Of a DNA stretch of 25,061 bases, positions 9,891 through 18,381 are shown piece by piece (the first letter of the stretch is position 1; every line of letters begins with the position of its first letter). Position numbers and translations under genes: made by a program. The stretch lies in NCBI GenBank assembly GCA_008931825.1, contig QXVZ01000299.1, positions 1 through 25,061 on the forward strand, given 5' to 3'. Origin of the DNA: Phallusia fumigata (Eukaryota; Chordata; Ascidiacea; Phlebobranchia; Ascidiidae). The notes beneath the pieces were generated by a model. The model had not been told where the DNA came from, ran no database searches, and worked only from the letters and a program-made list of their open reading frames with translations.

Positions 9891-10519
9891 ATTGTTGTCA
9901 CGTGAAGGCTGCTTGTGCCAATTGCTCCATCCACTTCGCGTGCACCTGCCGGGAAGGTTACCAGGGCGACGGCATGACGTGCACGGACGTCGACGAATGC
10001 GGCGTTGTGACGTCAATCGACCAACGAAACCAGACATGCACAGCAGCGGACGGGGCTCCGATGCGCATCATTGACCCCGCCGTAGTTCGTTCCTGTCACA
10101 GCTTTGCCGTTTGTGGAAACACCAACGGTAGTTTCGATTGCGAATGCCAAAGTGGTTTTACTGGCAACGGCACGGACTGCCAAGATACAGACGAGTGCGA
10201 AAGTCTGGTTTTTGATGAAACCCGGACGGATTGTAATAACACGTTTGGTTCGTTCGAGTGTACGTGCAGGGAAGGCTTCACAACTTCCATCTCCACCTGC
10301 AACTGCACTGACATTGACGAGTGTGTGAACAACACGGCTGGATGCCATGCGAACGCTACGTGTAACAACACCATAGGGAGCTTTTCGTGCGAATGCAGGA
10401 GTGGTTTTACAGGAAATGGGACCTTTTGCTTGGATATCAACGAATGCATGGATCAACCTGATATATGCATTAGCAACGCTAGCGGGTTTAATCGCTGTCC
10501 CGGGCGGGGGGTGCCCGTC
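9891..10519 (+). CDS. Gene 1 exon: tandem EGF-like domains, cut by a gap
   Basis: The acceptor is aaatcctag and entry is in phase 1. The exon holds the end of one EGF domain (CTCREGYQGDG) and then four units opening VDEC, TDEC, IDEC and INEC, the D.(D/N)EC signature of calcium-binding EGF, with back halves such as GSFDCECQSGFTGNG. The second unit (VDEC) has a long insert between its first cysteines, and the TDEC unit appears short of a cysteine pair. The last unit breaks off after about 20 residues in a G-run-rich stretch next to the N at 10520. The exon is visibly richer in G and C than the rest of gene 1 and than the homologous exon at 17651. The end of the gene is missing. Confidence 0.85.
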
Positions 10520-10520
10520 N
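10520..10520. other. Assembly gap inside the EGF exon of gene 1
   Basis: To the left is an unfinished EGF domain. To the right is sequence that matches the region just 3-prime of gene 2 (18994 onward). The missing part should hold the rest of the EGF exon and the 3-prime end of gene 1. The bases before the N (cccgggcggggggtgcccg) look like poor-quality read end. Confidence 0.75.
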
Positions 10521-11424
10521 CACTCCAAGACAAATCCCTGTAGGCGTCCTATAAAACAACAACTACAGGAGAATGCTGCCTGTGTGACTATAAGGAACTA
10601 GGGACTATCGGACGTTAGTGTCACACAAAACCACCCAACCCGCTTGCAACCGTAGGGGTATCGTTTGCTGAGTACTGATCTGTCCTTTGGCTGTTGCAAA
10701 TTTCCCAGTCATACTTGATTGGTTTCGGCGGGCGGCAAAGGAATGGAATCCCCCTCTGACGTGAAGAATGCAACGTAAATGCAAAAGCACGTCAGTTGAG
10801 TGTCCCAACATGGTCCGGCAAAAATTTAAAATAAACAAAACAAGGGGCAATTTGGAACAACCTGGGGGCCCGAGGGCACCTGGTGTCGGGGCTGTTTACC
10901 CCAGGGCCATAACAAACGAGAATGACAAGTTAAAATAATCTCAAACAACTTTACAAGAAAATAGAAGGGAAATCATTATATTTTTTCGAGGAAAGTTCCC
11001 GTCTTAAGCAAATTTTCACAATGCTGCATTCTCTTAACGCTGTAAATAGTCCCAGATTATTAAGTGTGTGGTTATTTTGTTGAAACAAGTAATCCTGGAA
11101 ACCTGATTTCCTCTCGACGACCCTGGTGAAATGTTCCTTCGGCATTTCGACTTTTCAAATGAATTAACTATTATTCTGTTTCGTTGAGCTACAGGCGAAT
11201 TCGAATTATTTTAATGAGCTTTTTGGGAATCGTGGTACAAAAATAAGATTTATTGGAGAACTGCATGTTCTATTCATCTGACAACGCGGTCACGGACGTA
11301 AATTATTTGGTGTTAGTCCTGGGCAAAAACGGTATAGGTTTATAAACAGAAAGCAAGTAAACTGAAACTTCATTACCCCGAAAATATAGTGGGTAGTTCA
11401 TCTTAAGCGTTATGTATTTCCCAG

Positions 11425-11577
11425 ACTCCACTTTACGTTGTTTTTAAAATCACGACTCATTCGCAATGAAAACGGATTTTAATTTGTTCCGCGTTGATCA
11501 TCACGCGTTTCGTCACGCCAATATAACATGTGAGCAAATTCAGGGGGAAACCGTTTGCCCATGGGTTTTGATGACAG
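11425..11577 (+). pseudogene. Possible exon relic (copy of 19879-20031) with a stop codon
   Basis: The splice-like ends (cccag before, aca g|gtgggt after) and phase 1-1 match the second copy. In-frame TAA at 11445-11447 replaces an AAA codon of the other copy. Past the stop the frame contains FNLFRVD and NITCEQIQ. It may be chance open sequence and not a true exon. Confidence 0.25.
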
Positions 11578-12615
11578 GTGGGTACGTTTTTTTTTCTTCA
11601 CTACCTGCACGGTCCATCGCAACCCAAGGTCTATTGCGTGCACCACCTTTTCGTCATTGTAGGCCGTACAACAAACCTTCGGCCGTCAGTGAGTCCAAGG
11701 TATATTAGCCTATAAACTATGTATAAAAAGCAGTAGGATTGTCTGGTAGTATCACATTTCCTCGCTTAGAGTACGCACAAAATTTGATGATCATTTCTTT
11801 CATTCCAATCTAATCTATCTGTAAGCTGTTTTTAATATTGGATATTGATTCAACCTAAACTGTTTTAAATTTGGGTTAAACGTTGCGTTCTTACGTTGGT
11901 GTTTGCATTGGATTTAATTTTAACGAACAAACTCGCTTTACATGTATGTAAAGGTTGCATACATGAACTTAAAAACCAGCTTTTGTATATTCTGCAAACC
12001 CCTCTGAATAGTCAATGTGTCGTAAACTATTTGACATTTCGACGTGCTATTTAAAAACCTGCTTTGTTGGTTATTTCGGTCATTGGGTTTTTCCCGTTGC
12101 TGCAAAATTTTGGGGCTGCAATTCACTCAACCTTGGAAAAGTACGCCTGTCGGACCAAGGGTTACGACTTACTTATCGCGTTTTTTTGCGGTCAGAACTG
12201 ATATTAGTGAACCGCGAAATGGGACTTTTTCGAAGTGTTTCGTTTTAGCCAGTGTTTTGTTTCGGCAACCGAAAAACTTCTTGCCTGCGCAAATTTTCTC
12301 TCGCAAAAAAAAAACGACCCAACTTTTGTCATCAGAACATCCCACAATAAGCAGTTGTCATGTCTAAGACCTAGTCGCTGCGTTACCTTGGTCCCAGCCT
12401 TTTTTTAGAAAAGGAGTAGGACTATGAAGTGAAGGTAATATTAAGTGAAGCGATTTACTATACTTTGTGTTTATGTTATGCTTGCTTCCACAGGCGTTTC
12501 ATGTTACAATAACATTACGAACTGTACAAAACCGAAGCATTTGTATAAAGTATAAGGCATTTATTGGAACTCCTATGCTGTTTCAACAAGAAGGATAGAT
12601 TAATCATTGCCAGAG

Positions 12616-12698
12616 CTGATTGCCTTGGAAGATGTGGCATAACGTTTTCTGGATACTACCTTTCCTTATGGCCAGCAGTAGGCTGCCAAACGTTGTCA
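12616..12698 (+). CDS. Possible small exon with paired cysteines
   Basis: Flanked by ccagag and a strong donor, gtaagt, it runs from phase 1 to phase 0 and encodes DCLGRCGITFSGYYLSLW plus a GC near the end. The copy at 21108-21190 keeps the frame with one residue change (Y/C). It does not join the next firm exon (13017, phase 1) in frame, so another exon would have to lie between. Weakly supported. Confidence 0.25.
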
Positions 12699-13016
12699 GT
12701 AAGTTGACTTGATTTAGACTTAGCGTTAACAGACCAACATACGTTAGGGTTAACTTTTTTAGTGTTTTTTGGGTCAATTTGATTCATAAATCTCGCACGT
12801 TGTCAAATTCTCGAGTTATTGTATTGTTTAACAAATAGCAGTTTGCGTTTCGACCCACATAGTTTTCTTGACAGTCTGTTTCTAAAATACCATTTGCAAC
12901 TTTGTTTAAGGAAAAGGTTTGGATCTGTGTTGGACCTTAATTGATCTTAAGAGCCTAATGTACAGCAGATAAGTTTAAGAACCTAACGGTTAAAACCTCA
13001 TCCAACTTTTATTCAG

Positions 13017-13189
13017 ACGCCCAAACCCTTTATCCACCTACGTTTGGAAACGTTACCTTCAATGGATTTTCGGTTTTCCTCAATATAACTGGGACTACGA
13101 ATGCCCAACTGATGTTCGCACCAATGCATCGTAATGACCCGAACAACTTTGATTCACTCTTTTTAACAACTGGGACAACTTCTCAGCAA
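13017..13189 (+). CDS. Gene 2 exon: FN3 domain, first half
   Basis: The exon lies between acceptor ttttattcag and donor gtgagt and runs from phase 1 to phase 0. It encodes TLYPPTFGNVTFNGFSVFLN followed by ITGTTNAQLMFAP: the A-B-C strands of an FN3 domain with several sequons. The copy at 21502 differs at two residues of 58. Confidence 0.8.
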
Positions 13190-13515
13190 GTGAGTTTAAA
13201 ATAGAGTAGGCTGTATGGGTTGTTTGTTTATTGGTTGGTTTGTTTTAGGTTTTAGCTATTTCTGTGTCGGTGATTAGTTTATTGCAACTGTTTTCACTAA
13301 ACGAACTGAACTGAAATCAACGCTTAGACGTGTGTTCTTACAATAAGTTTATGTTGCTTTAGTTTAAACCGTCGTACCAGTCGAAACCGGAGAATCTTTA
13401 ACCTTGTAAATAAAAAAGTGGTTTTGCAACGATCAACCATCGACATTAGTCCTTTAACATTATGTGAAGTATGGATTATTTTATGCCGGTTTGAAATGAC
13501 ATGATATCTTTTAAG
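13190..13515. other. Intron inside an FN3 domain of gene 2
   Basis: Non-coding. It aligns with 21675-22021 with small indels. No separate element is recognised. Confidence 0.6.
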
Positions 13516-13612
13516 GTTTCGGGAGTCTCAAGTAACACCGTATTCGAAGTAAAATTGCAAGCGACAATCGGTGATCAAATCGTACAGAGTGCAAACAGCT
13601 TTGTCAGAACAG
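13516..13612 (+). CDS. Gene 2 exon: FN3 domain, second half
   Basis: It runs from phase 0 to phase 1, between tcttttaag and g|gtcggt. It encodes VSGVSSNTVFEVKLQATIGD and ends SFVRTG, the F-G strand half. The copy at 22022 differs at six of 33 residues, mostly in the loop around ATIGDQIV. Confidence 0.8.
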
Positions 13613-14147
13613 GTCGGTCAGAACATGTCCTAAATGTTTCTTGCACTTTGACTAGTTCCAACATCAACATGCTCAACCACAGCGTAGCTGCAGTGCGTTT
13701 AACGTCAATTCACCAAATGTGCCCTCGATCTTTTTCCGCCTCAAAACGTTTTGACGTTGCGCAGATATTTCCGGCCTGGTGATTGATTTAGAGCTATTGT
13801 GTCGCTTCGTTTTCTTTCACCAAGCGAAATAGACTTATCTCCACTCAACTCAAAAGCCCCCTCTTGTATCTCCAAGTCACATATTCCTAATTTGGCATTT
13901 CTGTAGAAAAAAATAGATACTTTTTACTCTTGCAACCCATACCTTGTTGTTTTCTAATTTGAGTTCCTAGATCAAACAAGCTCCTCTGCTGAAGCTTAGT
14001 GCAACTGACCAACATAATTTACCCATTGGTAAAACTAATGTTTTAGAATTGGCGTTAACTGTGTAGTCCACTGAGAAATCCTGGTGTTATCTTGTTATGT
14101 ACCAATTAGAAGTACCCCCCAAAGTAACATAACGTTCAACTTTTTAG
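13613..14147. other. Intron of gene 2 carrying a short mobile element in reverse
   Basis: About 13660-13855 reads, in reverse, as the element seen forward at 16900-17060. Both share gctgcag near one end, the ttgcgcag segment, and the terminal phrase ttgagt..agtttatttcgc. The same insertion is at the matching place in the other copy (22150-22350), so it predates the duplication or haplotype split. Confidence 0.6.
13660..13855 (-). mobile_element. Short non-autonomous element, reverse orientation
   Basis: Read on the minus strand it begins ttgagttgagtggagataag, continues with atttcgcttggtgaaag and ggaaatatctgcgcaac, and ends near gctgcagctacgctgtg. Other members are at 16900-17060 and 22150-22350, with partial ones at 9640-9835 and 20514-20580. 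There is no coding capacity. Boundaries are approximate. Confidence 0.55.
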
Positions 14148-14316
14148 CCCCTGCTGGTGTGACGATCGGCTACGTTCTACCGAAACCGACTTTTGCTGTG
14201 GTGATGTTCGAAAAGACGCCAGGCGCAACTTTATGGGAGGTCAGACAGACAAACATGAGGACAGGAGTTGTGGAGAATTGCAAGTGTGCAACCGGATCAT
14301 ATGCTTACACTGCAGT
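14148..14316 (+). CDS. Gene 2 exon: FN3 domain, first half
   Basis: The acceptor is actttttag and entry is in phase 1. The best donor is gt|gtaaga, leaving phase 2, which fits the next exon exactly. It encodes APAGVTIGYVLPKPTFAVVM followed by LWEVRQTN. A CKC pair and a sequon distinguish it from other FN3 halves here. The copy at 22633 differs at four of 57 residues. Confidence 0.8.
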
Positions 14317-14659
14317 GTAAGACTTTGTTCATTAGTTACATTTGCTCACTTGTATGCTCAAAAGACTGATTCTGATTTAGCATTGCATTTATAGTTGGCA
14401 GGACGTGGTTTAGATTTGAGAAGATACCAAGTTATTTTAGAATATAGGGCCCTTCATTTGTCATGAATCTCCAGATGTTACTTTTTGTGTTTTTTGACAC
14501 CTCCTCCCTTCTTTCATAAGATTGGATGGTCCTAAGCTATAAGGAGCATTGTGTATAAAATATCGTTATCACTGGTCGAAATGGCTGCATAATTAAAGAC
14601 ATGTCCAAGCTTCCGCTTTTGGTTTAAGATCACTGTTAACTTTATTTGATATCCAACAG
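14317..14659. other. Intron of gene 2
   Basis: Non-coding. It cannot be aligned by eye with the matching intron 22802-23079 beyond the splice sites and the last 40 or so bases, although the exons on both sides are about 95 percent identical. Confidence 0.6.
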
Positions 14660-14781
14660 GATAACATCACTGGATGCAAACACAAACTATCAGGTCCAAG
14701 CTCGCGTTTCGCAAGTCCTTGGTTCTTTAAATTTCACCGAAGAGCAGAGTCCTTTCGGCGCCAACTTTAATTTTACAACAG
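14660..14781 (+). CDS. Gene 2 exon: FN3 domain, second half
   Basis: It runs from phase 2 to phase 1, between ccaacag and g|gtgcag. It encodes ITSLDANTNYQVQARVSQVL, an FN3 L.....Y.V...V pattern, and ends NFTTG. The copy at 23080 differs at three of 41 residues. Confidence 0.82.
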
Positions 14782-15297
14782 GTGCAGTAGTTGCGTAAAA
14801 TGGTTTAGTAAAAGTGTACGCCGACAATCCTGGAATCGGGGTTAGAAAAGTATAATAGAAGAAATACACTTTTTTCTAAGGCTGCATTAAACACACACTT
14901 TTACAAACTAGTTGGCTATCTTAAGGAATTACACAGTTTTTTAATAATCCCAAAATCGAGATTGAAAATTGGGGCTCAAACCCTGGGATTTCCGGGGCGA
15001 TGCTTCGCGGAATCCCAACAACAATTGCAGAATGTTTCCTTTTTTAGCCCTGCGCAACCGGTAGATGCGGACCCTTACGTAATTTTAAGGGATTGCATCA
15101 ATTTGAAGCGATCCGGGTTGATTGCAAACATATCATGCACTTTTTTCACAAGTTTTCATTTCATTTGGCTCTTCGGCTTTTGCTTAAAAGTTTATACCTT
15201 TCGTAACAGGCAAATGCTAAAAGTAGTTAATAATTTAATTTTCTTAATCTATTTGTCATCAAAATGTTGGCAAACAAACATAAAAATATGTTTTTAG
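14782..15297. other. Intron of gene 2
   Basis: Non-coding. It is largely unalignable with its counterpart 23202-23578 in the first part. The last 170 or so bases before the SEA-like exon are recognisably related. Confidence 0.6.
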
Positions 15298-15552
15298 AAC
15301 GACTTTCGGCATTCGGACGAGTCATATTCAACACAAATAATCCTAATGACGCGGAAATCCAAGCTGAAATCAACGCTGCTTACGCCGGCAATTCAGACGT
15401 GCACAGCGCCAACCTGATAACATTCGATAACGAGACAGAATCTATTTATCGGCATTACGAGATTCTCGTCAACCAACCAACAGCACCGGACAACTCTACC
15501 CTGGTGATCCCTGACACTTCGCTGTACCGAGATAACCAAGTGCGATACGAAG
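15298..15552 (+). CDS. Gene 2 exon: SEA-like domain
   Basis: The exon lies between acceptor tatgtttttag and donor g|gtaaaa and is phase 1 at both ends (85 codons). It encodes RLSAFGRVIFNTNNP, an acidic helix AEIQAEINAAYAG, then strands ending in ESIYRHYEILV and SLYRDNQVRYEG. It is homologous to the exons at 1005 and 23579 and carries several sequons. The family call is tentative for the reason given at 1005: the fold pattern fits but no autocleavage motif is evident. The second copy differs at seven of 86 residues. Confidence 0.75.
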
Positions 15553-16007
15553 GTAAAAGTAGAATGTGAAATGATATACAACAGGGATGTCCAAACTCTG
15601 CAACCCATTTTTCTCCGGCTAGCATCTATAGCTAACTACTACACAATAGGATTCCTCGACGAAAAACTTTATAGACACCTCTAGTCTAAATTAATTATTT
15701 TGTTTTCAATGATCTACAATTGTATACCACAAGCGACAAGATATCAGTAACTGCCATAAAACCGCGATGTCTATGTCCACGTTTACCCATCTATACGTCA
15801 CAAAGCAAAACGAACATCAGAGAACAAATTAAGTTTGTAATTTTTAATACCTGTATAAACAAGTATTAAACCGAAATTTAGGAAAAATGTGCCTGCAAAA
15901 CTGACAAATTAGCAGGAAATAATGAGGTGTTAAATAAAGTTGTAAGAACATGCACTGTTTTACTTTTTTAAGGCTCCTAATTGTTTCCCCGTTGCTTTTT
16001 TTGACAG
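15553..16007. other. Intron of gene 2
   Basis: Non-coding. The phrase cagggatgtccaaactctgc near 15581 resembles a hAT-type terminus but I find no partner end. Parts near 15670-15750 match 24280-24350 of the other copy. Confidence 0.5.
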
Positions 16008-16125
16008 TTACATCGACAAAATAAATTTTTTAAGCGACAAGGGACAGACATACCTTGACTAAGGGATGTAAAACATTTCCAACGCAGTCGTGTTGAGACT
16101 AAGACATTGGACTTTACTTTCTTTA
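16008..16125 (+). pseudogene. Decayed duplicate of the X exon
   Basis: After an intact-looking acceptor (ttttttttgacag) the bases follow the X exon at 16158: acatcgacaa, then aagcgac, then agggatgtaaaacatttcc against agggttgtgaaacatttcc. The translation starts VTST and K, meets stops at the sixth and ninth codons, and later reads GCKTFP against GCETFP. It is therefore a dead copy about 150 bases upstream of the live exon. The right end is approximate. Confidence 0.78.
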
Positions 16126-16157
16126 TCGACCACTTTTTACATTGATTTGTTCGATAG

Positions 16158-16346
16158 TGACATCGACAAGATACACATTTACAAGCGACTTCGGATATGT
16201 TTACTTTGCGAATGAGGGTTGTGAAACATTTCCCGATGTGCGAAAGTGGTTTCTGTTCACGAATGAAGGAATCCGGAAAAACTTTACTTTCCCATCAAAC
16301 GATGGGACAGCGGCTTCGTTTTCGACCATTGAATTTCTAACTTTCA
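16158..16346 (+). CDS. Gene 2 exon: variable domain X
   Basis: The exon lies between acceptor ttcgatag and donor a|gtaagt and is phase 1 at both ends (63 codons). It encodes VTSTRYTFTSDFGYVYF, then NEGCETFPDVRKWFLF and KNFTFPSND. One cysteine is present, so it may pair with another domain or chain. I do not recognise the family. Compared with 24738-24926 about 30 of 64 residues differ while EGC, FPD, RKWFLF and NFTF are kept. Because it is symmetric, the exon can be exchanged without a frame change. It follows the SEA-like exon as in gene 1. Confidence 0.82.
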
Positions 16347-16510
16347 GTAAGTATTGTAACGTAATGTGGTTTTATAATAATTGCAAGTGCGGTAATGTGG
16401 AATATTCCGTTGGTTAGTTCCGGCCAATCGCCGATTCAAAATTGTCTAAAAACCACGTGGTTTANATTCCGATCATTTTTTTGTTAGGTCCATGGCCAGA
16501 CCCATCAAGT

Positions 16511-16811
16511 GCTTACCCCAGTGTTTCCCAACCAGGGTGCCGCGGCACACTGTGGTGCCATTTGCTAAGCTTTGGGGTGCCGCAAGCGCTTCATTTAACT
16601 GTTTTCTAACATTTTCAGGATTACCTGGTGTGACGGTAAATCTTGCTTGCAAAATAGACACACTTGTTGATTTCTGTACGTAATAAATAAAGCGTTCTTT
16701 CTAAATTTCTTTCCAAAATTGCCATATATGTCGCTAAGGGTGCCGCGATGCACAAATCTCAGTACAAGGATGCCGCAAAACAAAAAAGGGTTGGAAGCTA
16801 CTGCCTTACCC
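16511..16811. mobile_element. hAT-type MITE with 8-bp target duplication
   Basis: The element 16519-16803 (285 bp) begins cagtgtttcccaaccagggt and ends gggttggaagctactg, imperfect inverted ends. It is flanked by gcttaccc (16511-16518) and ccttaccc (16804-16811), an 8-bp duplication with one mismatch. Length, ends and duplication size fit the hAT superfamily. The repeated ggtgccgc phrases inside are typical of such elements. It encodes no transposase. Confidence 0.82.
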
Positions 16812-16899
16812 AATAAACTCCTAAGGTGGCTTTAATTATTGAACAATGAGAAATCATTGCTATCTCGCGGGTCGGTGCGAAAAAGTAAAACGTGAAAAT

Positions 16900-17060
16900 G
16901 GTTGAGTCGAGTTTATTTCGCCCATGGAAAGAGTACGTCGTGACATAATTGTACTGAAACAATCGTCGGAGATAGCTGCGCAACTTGCATTATGACGTGC
17001 CAAAACGTAAAAGGCACAATTGTTGCATCAATGTTGAACGCGCTGCAGCTGCACTGTCAT
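16900..17060 (+). mobile_element. Short non-autonomous element, forward orientation
   Basis: It starts gttgagtcgagtttatttcg, contains gagatagctgcgcaacttgc, and ends near cgctgcagctgcactgtcat. It is the forward version of the element at 13660-13855. Ends are approximate and no target duplication was identified. Confidence 0.55.
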
Positions 17061-17320
17061 TACAAAGCGTTATGTGACGGGTGCTCACAACATAGTGAGT
17101 TTTGGCGCATTGTGAGAAGTAGAACTGGGGGCACGTGGTTGGGGCCTAACCGAGGGGACGCGCCCACGTAATGCCCTCGGAATTTTACAAAAAAGAATAG
17201 TTTTTGCTATTAGGTTGGGGGTTACGCCTTACGGCTTTGCAACGGAAATATTTTTTATCGCTTAACAGCTATCATTTTTTGGCATTTCAACTAAAGAATG
17301 TTTCGTTTGCCTTGTTACAG

Positions 17321-17441
17321 GTACATTTGACCGGCTTGAATGTTGACAGCACAACAAACGTAAATGTGTCGGCGCGGTTTAGGAGCTTCGACGGTACAAT
17401 ATCTGCGTCACAACAACTCAACGGTTTCGCTGTGGCAACTG
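17321..17441 (+). CDS. Gene 2 exon: FN3 domain, second half
   Basis: The exon lies between acceptor cttgttacag and donor g|gtgagt and runs from phase 0 to phase 1. It encodes VHLTGLNVDSTTNVNVSARF and continues to AVATG. It resembles the gene 1 exon at 4930 (V...L..D....V.VS...R...G.I), and like it sits between the X and EGF parts. Its front half is not in the assembled sequence. Confidence 0.75.
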
Positions 17442-17650
17442 GTGAGTAATAGAAGTTGGTATGTACATGTTACTATAGTCCAACACAGGGTATTTCAATA
17501 CAACAGTGGAAATTTCGACTAGATTGTGAAAAAGATAGGGGAAAAAATGCACAGCACACTGAACAACAGTTATAGGGCACTTCTAATTTTAAAAAGGGCA
17601 TTGATACACACACCAGAAAAATATAAAGCAAATATACATAACAATTGCAG

Positions 17651-18381
17651 ATTTGAACGAATGTGAGACAGTGCATACTTGCAGTGAAAATGCAACATGC
17701 ACCAACACTCAAGGAAGCTTCATTTGTAGATGTAATCCTGGTTATTTTGGAGATGGAACAATTTGTCAAGACAACTGTTTATTACCTGAGCAAAATTGCG
17801 ACTTAAATGCAACCTGCACCAGCACAGATGGTGGATTCAATTGCACTTGCAATCCTGGTTACTTCGGAAATGGAACATCTTGTCAAGATAATTGTCTATT
17901 ACCTGAGCAAAATTGTGACTTAAATGCAACCTGCACCAGCACTGATGATGGATTCAATTGCACATGCAATCCTGGCTATTTTGGCAATGGAAAATTTTGT
18001 CAAGATAACTGTTTATCTCCGAAACAAAATTGTCATAAAAATGCAACCTGCACTCGGACAAGTGGTGGATTTAGTTGCACATGTAAATCTGGCTATACTG
18101 GAGATGGTGCATTCTGTGAAAAAGCTTGCTTAACTTCTGATCATACTTGTGTTCCAAAAACCACTGTCAGGAAGATTTTGAAAGGAATTGTGGTTTCTCT
18201 ACTGGATGAAATTGCGCTACTGGAGGAGGAAGATGCTTGTAAAAAAAAGTCCATAGTACCCCGACAGGCAAGAACAGTCCATGACAATAATGCAGCACAG
18301 GCGACGAAAATGATGGCATCACTAGAAAAGGTGATAACTGTAGTTGAATCACTCAAGAAAGACCGTTGTAACAGCCCATGA
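17651..18381 (+). CDS. Gene 2 last exon: four EGF-like repeats, charged tail and stop
   Basis: The acceptor is acaattgcag and entry is in phase 1. EGF1 (17651-17772) opens DLNEC and has TQGSFICRCNPGYFGDG. EGF2 (17773-17889), EGF3 (17890-18006) and EGF4 (18007-18123) open NCL and lack the D.(D/N)EC calcium-binding entry. EGF2 and EGF3 are about 90 percent identical in bases, a recent internal duplication. Each repeat has an N-A-T-C sequon. From 18124 the chain turns into a helical charged tail (ACLTSDHTC, then LLDEIALLEEEDACKKK and VITVVESLKKDR) and ends at TGA 18379-18381. There is no hydrophobic anchor or GPI-type tail, so the product should be secreted or held by partners. Confidence 0.9.

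Larger units (their letters stand above)
10521..13016. repeat. First copy of the duplicated upstream region (gene 2 5-prime side)
   Basis: It aligns along almost its whole length with 18994-21501, with only a few percent substitutions plus insertions and deletions of up to about 70 bases. It contains only weak exon candidates, listed separately (11425-11577, 12616-12698). It lacks the start codon of the possible signal-peptide exon seen at 20338, because the ATG-containing bases are absent. Confidence 0.8.
16347..17320. other. Intronic region with a gap and two mobile elements; exon probably missing
   Basis: The N at 16465 marks a gap. The exon before (16158) leaves in phase 1 and the exon after (17321) needs phase 0, so at least one exon of phase 1 to 0, the front half of an FN3 domain, must lie in the gap or have been lost. 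The visible sequence holds a hAT-type MITE and a second short element, and I find no FN3 front half in it. Confidence 0.7.

Noticed and set aside
10013..10528. Long open frame on the minus strand
   Set aside because: It is the antisense of the Cys- and Gly-rich EGF exon, whose codon bias keeps the reverse frame open.
10951..11145. Minus-strand frame kept in both copies (also 19405-19599)
   Set aside because: The two copies share most bases anyway. Of about seven differences nearly all change residues, so there is no sign of selection on a protein, and no splice or promoter context.
15581..15620. cagggatgtccaaactctgc as a transposon terminus
   Set aside because: No matching inverted end or target duplication was found nearby.
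16616..16680. Acceptor-to-donor stretch that looks like a small exon
   Set aside because: It lies inside the hAT-type MITE, so it belongs to the transposon.
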